In this document: positions 1-11,259 of the stretch, one piece after another
How the letters are laid out: each line of letters begins with the position of its first letter
Numbering within the stretch: position 1 is the stretch's first letter
Origin: Ephemerocybe angulata
Taxonomy: Eukaryota > Basidiomycota > Agaricomycetes > Agaricales > Psathyrellaceae
Length of the DNA stretch: 64,000 nt
Assembly (NCBI GenBank): GCA_013368325.1
Contig: JAACJK010000001.1
Coordinates: forward strand, 2,046,001-2,110,000
Direction of reading: 5' to 3'
The notes under the pieces: generated by a model
Told to the model about the DNA's origin: nothing
Database searches by the model: none
What the model saw: only the letters and a program-made list of their open reading frames with translations
Translations under genes and position numbers: made by a program

Positions 1-49
1 CAGAGCTGGAGCTATGTCAACCTTGAGAAGGATATAGGTAAACTCGCTT

Positions 50-831
50 TCAGATGATCTCAATGTAGTCATTTGTGAGATCAATGAGGCTAGGGGAGGT
101 AGCCTCATTCGACGAGTTCAGGTGAATATGCTTCTCCATAACATAGACAGAGTCACCAGTGAGGTCAAACTCATTATCAATGGAGTCCTCCGGGCCATGT
201 TTCCACTTTAAGGAAGTGGGGTAAGGGGAGGAAGGGGTGGGAGAGACATCAGACACTGGGGAGGATGGAGTGCAAAGTTTGCCCACTGCATTAGAGACGC
301 CTTAAATAGAGGATCCACAGGGTATATGTAGCGCACAACCATCACTTTGAGAGGCAGGTGGTACAGGGAAGACGGATAGCCTCTTCGGAGACATGATTGC
401 TGACATGGTGGGTAAGTATCTGCATACAATAGAAGGGCTATACTCACAGCTGCGACCCGATTTGAGCGCTTTGAGCGATGCCTTGAATTCATTGACAAGG
501 AGATGGAGCTTCTCCACATCATCTGCCACAAAAACTGAAGGCTTAGTAAATCTACATCCACCTTGGATTCCATTGGGTCTGAGGCACTGCAGGTCTCTCA
601 GCACGTTGAGGGTCAGAGTAAGTTCTGTGGACGCACCACCATCTTAATTACACCAATATCTCTGCGATTGTTTCGATTGTGACCCAGAATGACCTTGGCC
701 TTGTGGTACCGCCCTAACACTGGACACGCAGATGCAGGCAGACTGCCTTGAAGCTCAAGTACAATGGCTTGAAGGTAGGGGCTAGCCGACTTCCTCATCT
801 CCTCTGCACGCTGTATAAACTGAGGGTGCAT
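50..831 (-). CDS. Hypothetical 210-aa protein, four exons
   Basis: Not recognised. Four minus-strand exons (831-637, 586-448, 399-337, 285-50) join in phase to 210 residues with a stop at 50-52. The three introns are 50, 48 and 51 nt with GTGCGT, GTGAGT and GTGCGC donors and CAG acceptors, which is strong evidence for a real gene. The N-terminal third contains ELQGSLPASACPVLGRYHKA and GHNRNNRRDIGVIKMV, the middle is a short amphipathic stretch (VEKLHLLVNEFKASLKALKS), and the C-terminal half is Ser/Pro-rich then acidic. No signal peptide or membrane segment is seen. ATG 831 is the first in-frame start; a further upstream exon near 840-880 is possible. It sits in TE-rich DNA, so it may be an accessory ORF of an element. 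The structure is well supported; the function is unknown. Confidence 0.6.
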
Positions 832-3160
832 CCCTCAGAATTGTTATATCTTTTCGTCTGTGATGAGGGGTGTATCCATGTCGAACGCAGTCTAGATAAG
901 TGGTAGGTGGTGATGAGGATTTACATTAGTAATCATCCTTTGGGCTTTGTCCCCCATCCGTCAGAGTTAAATATAGGCTTCCATTCTATTGCAGTTGGCT
1001 CTGGTACAAGCCCTGACCGGTTCCCATGCCTGTGTTTAATCAGGGGCGTCAATCTCGAGTCGATCTATTTGAGAGAACGCCTAGGCCCAAGCTCCACATC
1101 ATGTAAGTCTGTGCACATGAAGCTTGGACCGACACCTGTCAATGAGCTTTCGACAACTCTCAATGTGTGCATATAGTATGCAATTGGTATGGTCACTGAA
1201 CTCAGAGGAGTTCAAAGCCTCTGAACCTCGAAAGTGCATATGAGTGCATCTGCCGGTGTACAAGTCTGCTTTAGCCTTGCACTCTGGCCTGAGTACGTGG
1301 ATGCAAACTGTCTATGTACTGACACTGGGGATGCCCACACCAGGGTGCTCAGTGTGATACTGTATTATGAGTCTATATCTGGTTGAAGACACCCACTGAT
1401 GGATTCACCCCAGCTTTGACATCACATGAATGTGGGTGTGCTGTTGGCTTATGACACGAGTGAATGGAGGGGTGCTGACAATGTACTTATATACAGTCAA
1501 CACCACAATAACCCATACTGGTGAAAACCCATAACTTGCCATAACCTGTAGGCTTTCCTGTCCACTGAGTTGGTTTGCAGGGAAATTGGACCAAAGCAAC
1601 ACATATATCTGCATAAGAGAGTGCAGGGACAACAGCCGTACAATTGACTGTGCACCTGAATTGTATTCTGCACAATGATAGATGCTTGATGACTGGTTCG
1701 GTGCTATTTAGGGCCTGCGCACTTGTTCTGGAGACACTTGGAGCCAAAGCCCTCTGCCACATATACAGTCGAGTATGTTATTCAGACGCACAAGCTGCGT
1801 CCAACCTTCTCCTTCCAGATCGCCGAATTCAGGCGCACCTGATCAGTAATCCCAATGCATAGTGTTCCTCATAGCCTCTGCAGTTCAACTCTGTATATAA
1901 TTCTAAGAATAGTATAGAATCTGAAGATATAAGCATACTATCCACGGGTAATAACCTTTTCCTGAATTGAGACAATGAATCCTGTGGTCGATTTAAGCGC
2001 CTGGCGGGCGCCTATATTGGACCTTTGATCTCGGACGTCTGGACCTTTGATCTCGGACGTCTGGTCCTACCTAGGCTTCCATATATAACTGGCCAGACAC
2101 ACTGAGAGCTACATGTACTGTTAACCAAGATATACAAGTGACAGGAAGTGTATGGAACTCTGAAAGAACAGTTTAAGCACCACAAATGTGTACACTGCAT
2201 GGGTTCCGGATCCAATTGACTCAGTTAATGAAACTGATATACCAAGGTGAAGACCAGCGACTATACTGATATGATTTGCCTCACAATAATCTCTATATAC
2301 CCTCTCCGAATCTGACCCTCATGGGTATGAAGAGCAGCCGGAAAGAATAGGGAAACACTGGATGATCGTGGCTTGTCCATGAGAACTTTGGGTTCTGGTT
2401 AATTTAGAATTCAAATATGATACGCAAGTGGTGTAGAAGATCCACAGCTTACTTGGTCAAATCTTATTTCTAGTGTCAACCCTTCGTTCAGCATACTGAC
2501 ACCATCAGATAGATGCTGTAAATCAATTGCTCCTCGAAATTGTACTGTCTACTTGGGACCAATGGTTGCATTCAATGGTACCGAGGTCCCCTTTGGTATG
2601 TCGTGTCAAGAAAAAAAAAGTATGAATGGAGTGCGAGAAGTGTCACACGTTACCTGTGGCATGACATGTGGCTTATGTGCCTCATGCCTGGAAATGCTTT
2701 GAAGTTTGCAATTGAGTACAAGTATTTCCTCGACTACCAAGGGTATCGACATCCATCAGTACTTGCACTCATGTAGTATAATACTATTATAAGCCCTTGT
2801 AGTCTCCATGTTTAAACATTCTCTTCTGGACTTGAAGAGAAGGCATTGTACACTTCGAGATCTCAGGAGACTAGAAGCATTAATACATACAGTAATGGCA
2901 GCTCTTCGGGAAGCTAATTTGAGCCTCTGAATACACTGAACACCATCCGAATGTCTCACAGAACTATTTATGCATACCTGATGCTATGACTTTGGGGTAT
3001 GTTCTACTCTCTGAGCATCCAAACCTGTCCACTGTGAGGTAGGGCGTTGAGTTCACGGCCGCGACACGCGTCCGTGATCCTTCTTCTCTCCAACTTCTCT
3101 CATCTTCTCTGCCTTTGAAGTCCATCTCACAGGGCTGCCACCACCATCATATCGTGTAAA
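832..3160. other. AT-rich stretch with no convincing gene
   Basis: Only short ORFs with no recognisable domain or consistent intron structure are present. Apart from the tandem duplication at 2019-2062 I see nothing here; it is probably decayed transposon DNA. Confidence 0.4.
2019..2062. repeat. 22-bp unit tandemly duplicated
   Basis: A 22-bp unit beginning GGACCTTTGATCTCGG is present twice without a mismatch (2019-2040 and 2041-2062). It lies in non-coding DNA just after a short GC-rich run. Confidence 0.9.
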
Positions 3161-4349
3161 TTAAAGTAATTGTTTGGTCCTTATATCAGAATAGGGGGGA
3201 AGTTCAGAACTTGGATTAGGGGAGGGGTTGGCAGGTGTCTTAGTTGGACTGGTATGATTATTCGTCTTTCTTATTCCCAAGCTCATCAGGAACTGAGCCA
3301 AAGCTTCCAATAGGAAGAGCAGTGCATAGCTTGTTGGCACAGTCATATATATCAAAAAAGCATTCTCAGATGAAATCCAGAGTGTAAACTGCACCCACTG
3401 TATGAGGCTCACCTTTGTCACACAAGGCATGCCAGGAGTTATCTGGAGTTCATAGCACTGAGTGCCCTCGTTGAAGATGGGAGCAACTCTCTTTAAGGTA
3501 ATGAGGTGCAACATTTTTTACTTGCTTAGTATGCTCCTTGATCATTATCCATGGTGCTGCTTGCATGTAGCCTTGGAGATACTAGCCAGTTTTTATGATC
3601 ATCCAAGTTTTGGGCTGCGGGGTAAACAGCCCATCTGGTACATCCTCCTGTGCAGGATATAATTTGATAACAGTGCAAAACAGAGCATGTGTTATCTCCC
3701 CTTTCTGCAACCACTTTGACAAGGCCTCTCCAGGGGAAATCAATACCCTCTGCACTCCAGACCTTGTTCCAACACCCAACACCCCAAATAATGTGATTTC
3801 AGCTGAGAGTATCACACCATTGCTATTCTCTCCTCCACAGGGCGGACCCTTCCAGCCTCTACCTAAGTACAAACATACTTTTATCCTTGCACTTGCTGCC
3901 AAATGCCACATTGACAACAAACAAGAAGCACAATTCCGAGCCAATCAAACTAATCAAAAGAAGTCCAGCCTTGTGCGGCCAGCTTCTCCATTGAGCTCAG
4001 TAGCTGTTTACATCTTTTCCTTCCTTCAACCACCTTCAGTAAATTGTTTAGCAGCAAAGCTCTTCAAAGCAGGCTTGAAACCTTTTGGTGCTAAACTTGG
4101 TAGCTGTAGCAAGCATTTTAGAAGTGATGATAGTGGGTTTTGGCACCAGCTTTCTGTTGGGAGCAGGGTTAGGAGGGGTGGCTTACACAATAATAGAGCT
4201 ACCAATAGCAGGTATGTCAAGCCTAGTACTAAAATAGTGTCAGACAGTATCCATCTTTGACTGTCAGAAATAGGCACTTGAACCTCATTCTCAGTCCTTC
4301 TTTCCTCTTTGTTCTCCTTAGCCTCATTTCTCTCTTTGAGGTCATGCAA
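3161..4349 (-). pseudogene. Possible decayed coding region, unknown family
   Basis: Several minus-strand segments read like exons in alternating frames: a charged segment around 4349-4260 (EVQVPISDSQRWILSD), a segment around 3750-3585 (SKWLQKGEITHALFCTVIKL, then PDGLFTPQPKTWMIIKTG) and another around 3514-3400. GT/AG pairs lie between some of them, but frames and stops do not resolve into one gene. The 221-codon plus-strand ORF across 3595-4260 is low-complexity and looks like a shadow. No family is recognised. It could be a transposon-encoded protein in decay. Confidence 0.25.
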
Positions 4350-4933
4350 GGTGGGGTTAGGTAATTTGGTATAGTCAGATTCAAACTTGGCTTTTACTGG
4401 GGGGTTGGAAACTTTTTAATACTTTGTGTAGCAAAGAACCAAGTGATTTTACAGGCTTGCCCAAAAGGTAAATAAGCACCTAGCCTTCCCAAAATGACAA
4501 CTTACATAAGATTTTTCACACTACACTCTGCTCACCAGCATCACATATTTGAGGATGTCAAACCAGATAATTCGAGTCAACCAGAGTGCAAAAGATGACA
4601 TTCATGACATGTTGCCAGATGGTCATACTCATGAGCAGTATAAGGCTACCAAGAGGTGGCACCAGAACTTATGTGAGTTCCATGTCCCATGGGTACGGAT
4701 ACTCATCTTCCTGAATCTGTATTTTACTCGGGTGAGGAGTTTATTCTGATCAAAAAAAGCATCCACCATCTGATTACTATTTTTCAAAGCTGTGGTTTGC
4801 TGACAATAATTGATTCTGAGTTCAAGAATCAAGTTTGAGCTAGGTTGGGCAATGAAAACCCCTTGCCCACCTTGCACTTGATTTTTTTTCTAATAGAGCA
4901 AGCATTGGCAGATCTGATCTGTCAAAATTGCAT

Positions 4934-6226
4934 TAGTACTTCACACTCCCCCACCTGTTCGCGTGGACTCCACAAAGAATCCAGTGGCATACCAGTGGAC
5001 TGGAAGCCAAATTTTTGGCAGGCCCTCTGCCAAAATTAGTCCACGAACAGTCCACAAGCAGTCCACAAGCAGTCCACGTTCCCTGCCAAAGTCTGTGGAG
5101 TCCATGTGAACTCTGATTGTGGACTGAAGCCACTGGACTCATGTGGACTACCACTGGACTCAAACCACTAGACTGATTATGGACTACCGCTGGACTGCCA
5201 CTAATGATGATTTTTGGTCCCATCATTTTTATTATATAATACTGTTGTCATTGTTTTGTAGTGTTGATGCTATAAAATAACTAAGCAATTGGTCTAAAAA
5301 TAGGATATGGTATAGGATATAGTCTAATTACAAAGTAAAATATATAAGACCAGATAGCCTAGTGGCTAGCACTCACACAAAGGCTTAGTCATAGCTATTT
5401 CCAAGGTCTCAGGTTCAATCCTGAGGCATGCCATTTATTTTCTTTCTGTCAAAAGTAGAGATCATAAGTTCATTCACATGGACTCCACGTGGACTCCATG
5501 TGGACTCCACTGGCTTGGGAATACATATAAACTCTTAAGTCTAATGTGGACTGGCTGTGGAGGGGGGGTGGACTGATTGTGGAGGGGGTATGGACTCCAC
5601 GTGGACTCCACTATGAGTCCACTGGTCAGAGTCCACAAAACACCCACAGTCCAGTGGTAGACCAGTGGACTGTAGCCAGTCTACGTGGAGTCCATGTGAA
5701 TAGGTGGGGGACTGCGAATTACAGCATGTCTCAGAACTCAGCCCACTACAGAAATTAGGCCATTTTATAACCTGCACATGGTCTATTTTTATCTCAAAAC
5801 TCGATGTTCGGAAAGTATTTTGCATTTTTTGGCACTATCTCTTGAAATATTAGGTAAGTTTTTGATGATATCAGCATCAAATCATGATGGCTATCCATTT
5901 ATGTAAAAATACCTTCATATTTTTCTCACACCTTGCTGGTGTCTTGTAGAACTGTTCTATAGGAACTGTTCTGCTGAACTTTCCAGTTGACCTGGAGGAA
6001 TTCCAGTATACTGAACTCCTACTGAATCATGCTTTGGCTGATACTGAACTCCTTCTGGACTGAACTGAACTCTGGTAGAAAATCTGAACTCAAAATTTGG
6101 CAGGAGAGTTCAGTGGAATTCCAGTAGAAGTTCAGAAAGTTCATTGGAAGTTCAGAAAGTTCATTGGAATTTCACTGGAATTCCTGCTGAACTCCTACAG
6201 GAATAATGGGGCAGTGCAAAGTCCCT
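4934..6226. mobile_element. Non-autonomous terminal-inverted-repeat element C
   Basis: The left end TACTTCACACTCCCCCACC and the inverted right end GACTTTGCACTGCCCC are the shared termini of elements A, B, D and E. The interior is packed with alternating-orientation motifs: GTGGACTCCACGTGGACT in 4960-5220 and 5470-5700, and GAGTTCAGTAGGAATTCC-like copies in 5940-6200. No transposase is encoded. A 28-bp core (5801-5828) is shared with elements A, B and D, and a tRNA-like segment lies at 5355-5425. The block 5365-6226 recurs inverted as element D. No target duplication could be identified, so the outer limits are good to only a few bases. Confidence 0.7.
5355..5425 (+). other. tRNA-like segment with pol III A-box and B-box
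   Basis: TAGCCTAGTGG (5355-5365) fits the A-box consensus TRGYNNARNGG, and GGTTCAATCC (5412-5421) fits the B-box core GWTCRANNC, 46 nt apart. The A-box lies in a 5-bp hairpin like a D-arm (TAGCC/GGCTA) and the B-box in a 5-bp hairpin (CTCAG/CTGAG) with an 8-nt loop, one nucleotide more than a true T-arm. No acceptor stem is seen, so this is not a functional tRNA; it resembles the head of a tRNA-derived SINE inside element C. The inverted copy in D is cut within the A-box at 10261. Confidence 0.55.
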
Positions 6227-8262
6227 GTTAATGTATGTTACAATTATAATTATTTGCAAGGTATAAATAAAATGCTAAAGGAGGATAGCACCTTGTTATG
6301 AGCTCAAAAGGAATTGAGTCAGGGCTAATTAAAGAGTTTTTAGACCTAGACTCTGATCCTTGAAAAATGGTGCCTTGCTCCCATATCTCTGAAACAATGT
6401 AGGTCTAAAAGAAGAAATAGTTGTCCTTTATATAAGCTACTTTTTGCTTGAGAAGGTCAGGTGTAGAGCAAATATGGGTGATAGAAACAATGACCTCTCC
6501 ACAGCCTCACTTGTTGCCTAGCTTGAGATCTATTTGTAGGTACACACAGTTTGGCCTACTTAAACCTAAAAAAAGAGTGTCAGCTCTAAAGTCAAGATCA
6601 AGGAATCAATATTCAGTGCTCTGGGTTGGAGTCATTAAACTGTGTTTTTGGAATGCATATAGTCCATACAATGTCTTGTATGCTCAAAGCTATCTCCATA
6701 GCTCTCAGGGTGCTAGTGCTGAAGAATAGTGTGGTGGCAGTGGGTGAAACAAAGGTGCCTGTGAATGAGGCAGTTAAGCTAATTATTTCAGGGCCTTCAA
6801 TAAGCTCAGAGGTTAGCCTGGCACTATTGAAGAGTGACAAAGAACATACACAAAGAGGCTCAGGTAAATAGTCTGAATCTAGGTCAAGCATGACCCCAAA
6901 GCCACAGTATGGGCACTTATCTCTACTCTGGCTTCTACTCCAGAATACAACTCATGTAACTCAAATAACCTTTCCATTTAACCATCTGTGACAAAGTCTC
7001 AAGGACATCGAGGACAATAATATATCCATGCACAGCACCACCAACAATGACTGCCCATGCACCTGGCACCCCTTGTTCTCATCTGCAGTTTCTGTGAGTT
7101 CTCCCAAGTTGCCTTCAAGCCTTTGTTGTTCTGTCGGGTAGCATTTGCTCGATGTGCTGGGTTTGTGCTAACTGCAGGATTCAGAGCAGTGGCTCACTTG
7201 TGTCTGCCTTTGTTAATGCTGAGCTCATTGCATCCAGCATTGAGACTTGAGCAATGTTACATAACTAGGAAAGGTGATCGTTGACCTGCAACTAATGGTT
7301 TGTATTAGTGTACACAAATATGTATTTTACTAATATATCAATCTAGTCCACACTTCTGACCTTCTTTTGTGCCTTTTCCGCCTTGTATTGGCGGAGCCTG
7401 TATTCCCGCTTTTGCAGCAGCATGATTGTCATTGGGCTTGGAGTCTGAGGCTTAGAGATATGCTGATCTCCCTTGCATGGCTGCCTTGCCTGCTGTAATA
7501 GTAACTGGAGATGCATCAGATTTGACAGTATAATTAATACATGAACAAGAGTCTCTTTCAAACCAACTGTCCCCATAGTTTACAGTGAGTTCTTTGCCTA
7601 TAGGTATATCTCAAAGTGCATATGCAATAAATGCAAATGTCTTAGCAATGGCCATATACTGAGTTAAACAGAATCAGCTGTGTGAGATAAGGTGAAAGGG
7701 CCCAAATAACACTCACTCATAATTGACTGACTAATCTTGAAATGGGATGGGTTACTAGCAGAGAGGCGGGCATCATGCCTAGAAGCTCATGCAGCATAGT
7801 AGTGCAGGGAATAGGCAATCATGCATATACACCAAAACTCTTCTGTCTGCCAAGATCAAGAAGGAATTATAAGCATAGAAAAGGCAGCTAAGCACCTATT
7901 GGCTATGAGAAAATACTTCTTTTTAATAGGGTATGGCTCACCATTCAAGGAGATTATGCTTTTTTTTCCCCATTGCTTTGATCTCTCAGTTTCCTCGAAT
8001 CAATCTTATCTTAGTAGACTTGATTAACTTTAAAAAGGTGCGAGGGTAAGCAAGGTCAAGCTCACAGACTTGGTTGCTTTAAACTAATTGTGGATATCTG
8101 CAAGAGTTTGAGCAGTTCCCTACCTAAGGGCTGATAACTGGTGGAACCCCATAGAGTGTAGTCTCTAAGACCTGTCTATGCTACCTGAACTAAATGATAG
8201 GCCACCCAACACTGTAAAGTCTCTGGGCCTATATTTACCCCTAAACATAGGCACCCAGATCA
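6227..8262. other. AT-rich spacer between inverted elements C and D
   Basis: Short ORFs only (for example around 6613-6891 and 7343-7576 on the minus strand), none with a recognisable domain. The stretch is the first part of the 3.2-kb interval between the inverted C/D blocks. Nothing further can be supported. Confidence 0.35.
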
Positions 8263-8450
8263 GAGGACTTTGCACTCTCCCATAATTCCCACAGGACTCC
8301 AGCTAGATTTCCACTGGAAGTCCGGCGGACTTGCTGGACTTCTGATAGACTTTCTGGACTTCTGCTGGACTTTTAGTCTGGTAAAAGGGTGAAATTGCCC
8401 TAAACCGGACACCGGCAGAGTCCAGTAGAGTCCAGCAGAGTCCAGTAAGG
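8263..8450. mobile_element. Truncated end E of the A/B-type element
   Basis: It starts GAGGACTTTGCACTCTCCC and follows the left end of element B almost base for base (CCATAATTCCCACAGGACTCC-type sequence, then alternating TGGACTTC motifs) until about 8450, where homology stops abruptly. No partner terminus was found. It is a fragment or solo end. Confidence 0.65.
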
Positions 8451-8479
8451 TTGACAATACCTCACTGGAATTCGCACAG

Positions 8480-8508
8480 GTCAGGTCACAATCGGTTTGT
8501 GACCTGAC
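8480..8508. repeat. Perfect 12-bp inverted repeat (hairpin)
   Basis: GTCAGGTCACAA (8480-8491) and its exact complement (8497-8508) flank a 5-nt loop. Further GGTCAC/GTGACC pairs follow at about 8525-8570. It lies just upstream of the intron-containing gene at 8758. Its role is unknown. Confidence 0.7.
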
Positions 8509-8757
8509 GGCGAAAAGCGCAGCAGGTCACGATCCATTGTGACCCCGTGTGGGGCACATGGTCACCACTACGCTGACTCATCCACAGGCACCCGGCAGGG
8601 CACGAATTTTTGGATTTGATTCTGCTTTACATTGTCCTCATCGTCCCGCTATTCCCCTTCTTGCTATTTACGCTATACTCCTTTAATTCTATCGTTATTC
8701 ATCTTTTCTATTCCTTAACCGGCTCCGAATCCACTCTGAACGCCTTTGAGATGCTGC

Positions 8758-9296
8758 ATGGAAGCCATCAATCAGCGCGGCGTTAGCGCTGCCTCCCAGG
8801 GCCCGGGCCTGGCTTCCTTGGATCGACATTCGGTGCTCACGCTCGAGCCCTCCCAAAGCGGCGGTGCGGTCATCGCAAGCAAGGAGAGCTTTGCCGCAGC
8901 CCTGTGAGTACCTCGTGCCCGCTTTGGCTCTGCAACTGACATGTGTTTCAATTTTGTTCCAGATCCCAGATTACGCACAAAGCCCCACTAGTAGAGGAAT
9001 GCACGCACCTGAGCCTTCGTCTCCCTAAAAGTGCAAATCTGCCGCATCTCAAAGAAGCTTTATTGACTCATTGGTAAGTCTACACTTCTTTGACCACATG
9101 TATATCTTACTGACACACGGTTCAATTTAGGTATCCAAGTCTGGCAACTGACCCCTTGACTCTGGGCCCATCACATCTTCATACACCACTCCCTCCGCCT
9201 GTGAACCAACCTCAGCCTGAGTCAACGCCAACAACGCTGCAACATGCGCCATTTGACCAAAGCCATATTGGCCCTGCCCTTCGCTCGCTACCCTGA
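8758..9296 (+). CDS. Hypothetical 140-aa three-exon gene beside element D
   Basis: Not recognised. Exons 8758-8903, 8963-9073 and 9131-9296 join in phase to 140 residues; the introns (59 and 57 nt) have GTGAGT and GTAAGT donors and CAG/TAG acceptors. The product starts MEAINQRGVSAASQ, has a Leu-rich middle (HLSLRLPKSANLPHLKEALL) and a Pro-rich end. After the TGA at 9294-9296 the same frame stays open (Pro-rich, then acidic SAEEVQEDLDK) until element D begins at 9422. So the TGA may be a recent nonsense change in a longer gene whose 3' part was cut off or displaced by D. The local DNA is GC-richer than its flanks. The function is unknown. Confidence 0.5.
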
Positions 9297-9421
9297 CCTC
9301 CGCCACCTCGGGAGCATACTCCGACACCAGATGCCGCTGGACTCGGAGATTTGCCACTAGTGCAAAATCCACTAAGTGCTGAGGAAGTCCAAGAAGACTT
9401 GGACAAGCAAAATCCTCACCT

Positions 9422-10261
9422 GAGGACTTCGCACTGCCCCATTATTCCTGTAGGAGTTCAGTAGGAATTCCAGTGAAATTCCAGTGAACTTTCTGAACTT
9501 CCACTGGAATTCCACTGAACTCTCCTGCCAAATTTTGAGTTCTGATTTTCCACCAGAGTTCAGTTCAGTTCAGGAGGAGTTCAGTATCAGCCAAAGCATG
9601 GTTCAGTAGGAGTTCAGTATACTGGAATTCCTCCAGGTCAACTGGAAAGTTCAGCAGAACAGTTCCTATAGAACAGTTCTACAAGACACCAGCAAGGTGT
9701 GAGAAAAATATGAAGGTATTTTTACATAAATGGATAGCCATCATGATTTGATGCTGATATCATCAAAAACTTACCTAATATTTCAAGAGATAGTGCCAAA
9801 AAATGCAAAATACTTTCCGAACATCGAGTTTTGAGATAAAAATAGACCATGTGCAGGTTATAAAATGGCCTAATTTCTGCAGTGGGCTGAGTTCTGAGAC
9901 ATGCTGTAATTCGCAGTCCCCCACCTATTCACATGGACTCCACGTGGACTGGCTACAGTCCACTGGTCTACCACTGGACTGTGGGTGTTTTGTGGACTCT
10001 GACCAGTGGACTCATCGTGGAGTCCACGTGGAGTCCATACCCCCTCTACAATCAGTCCACCCCCCCTCCACAGCCAGTCCACATTAGACTTAAGAGTTTA
10101 TATGTATTCCCAAGCCAGTGGAGTCCACATGGAGTCCACGTGGAGTCCATGTGAACTCTTATGATCTCTACTTTTGACAGAAAGAAAATAAATGGCATGC
10201 CTCAGGATTGAACCTGAGACCTTGGAAATAGCTATGACTAAGCCTTTGTATGAGTGCTAGC
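9422..10261. mobile_element. Element D, truncated inverted copy of element C
   Basis: It begins GAGGACTTCGCACTGCCCC and matches the complement of 6226-5365 with high identity throughout, including the 28-bp core (9800-9827) and the GTGGACTCC motif arrays. It is 840 bp against 862 bp, mainly because C carries an internal duplication near 6130-6170. Homology ends at 10261 inside the tRNA-like A-box, where a different repeat (CTCTTATCTAAATGAG) begins. Reading frames in the block are mirrored in C and are shadows of the repeat, not genes. Confidence 0.75.
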
Positions 10262-10440
10262 TCAACACTCCTCTTATCTAAATGAGTATGATGTCATGAT
10301 TTGCATGACAGCAAGTAATTATAGTGATGTCATGCAAATCATGATATCACAGGCACAGGCACCATCAATGACATCATAGATCTTGATCTGAGATCTATCT
10401 ATATCTATGACATAATGATTGAAGATTTGATGAACTCTAT
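10262..10440. repeat. Fragment of the 14.9-18.4 kb repeat family
   Basis: It starts CTCCTCTTATCTAAATGAG and runs into GATGTCATG/CATGACATC-type repeats, the same junction as at about 17834-17880. It is a third partial copy of that family. Confidence 0.55.
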
Positions 10441-10459
10441 TTGCCATGCATCAATTATG

Positions 10460-10785
10460 ATAGGACCCCAGACACACTTGGTTCAACCATTTACAATGAG
10501 GTTGAACCATCTTCAATATGGTTGGACCATAAATGGTTAAACCATCTGCGGTTGAACCACATGGTTCAGTTAAAACAGGCAGGACTCCAGACACCTTGGT
10601 TAAGAGTGGTTGACAAATTTGAAAAATGGTTGCAACTATAGCAAAGATCCTTTATTATCTCAACCAACCCCAACCATTTTTGACATTCTACAACCACCTA
10701 CACCCAATTAGTCCACCCATGGTTGATGGTTGTGATGGTTGCAAGTAATGGTCCAACCACTCATGGTTGACCCAATGGTTGGAGG
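10460..10785. repeat. Array of palindromic TGGTTSAACCA motifs
   Basis: TGGTTCAACCA/TGGTTGAACCA and degenerate forms (TGGTTGGACCA, GGTTAAACC) recur many times in both orientations over about 320 bp. There is no coding content. It resembles the subterminal motif arrays of elements A-D but uses a different word. Confidence 0.65.
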
Positions 10786-10830
10786 ACCTCTTAGGTATCA
10801 TTTTTCCTCAAATTGGTATACCTAAGAGGT
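10786..10830. repeat. 13-bp hairpin ACCTCTTAGGTAT
   Basis: ACCTCTTAGGTAT (10786-10798) and its perfect complement (10818-10830) flank a 19-nt loop. ACCAGGTGACTGAGGTG follows at about 10838, the same word found after the hairpin at 22100-22143. Confidence 0.75.
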
Positions 10831-11259
10831 AGGTTCAACCAGGTGACTGAGGTGATGTATTGGCAGCAATGACTCTAAAATATAAATAAGTATTAGTATA
10901 GTCTGAGCCTCCATATGTATAACATACCTTAACCCTCCAGTGAGGTGCCATCATCTTCCCCTCTAATGCCTGCTCAGAACTGACCCATTTTTCACAGCTG
11001 CAGCCAAACAGTTGTATTCAGTAACCCAGAAGGGTACAGCTCTCTTGGCCCACCAGTCCCATAACCCATGCTCCTCATGCCCATCTCTCTCTGTCAAAAC
11101 TGAGATGACTACTCCTCCTCTACACTGCAGCCCTAGGGCACAGAAGAGGATTGCGGTGGACTTCTACCTTGATGGGGCACCTGCTGAAAGCACAAGCTTT
11201 CGCGCATTGAAAGACACCAACATGTATGATGGGACTAAGGATCTTGAAACTTTGGTCAA

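Noticed and set aside
3595..4260. 221-codon plus-strand ORF
   Set aside because: Low-complexity composition, no domain, and minus-strand segments over the same bases look more like coding exons.
5541..10087. Identical 94-codon frames in C (minus) and D (plus) as a conserved gene
   Set aside because: Identity follows from the inverted non-coding block; the frames consist largely of the GTGGACTCC motif array and have no start context or introns.
4934..10261. C and D as the long inverted termini of a single 5.3-kb transposon
   Set aside because: C has its own termini at both ends and D begins with the same right-end terminus, so two separate insertions in opposite orientation explain the data better.
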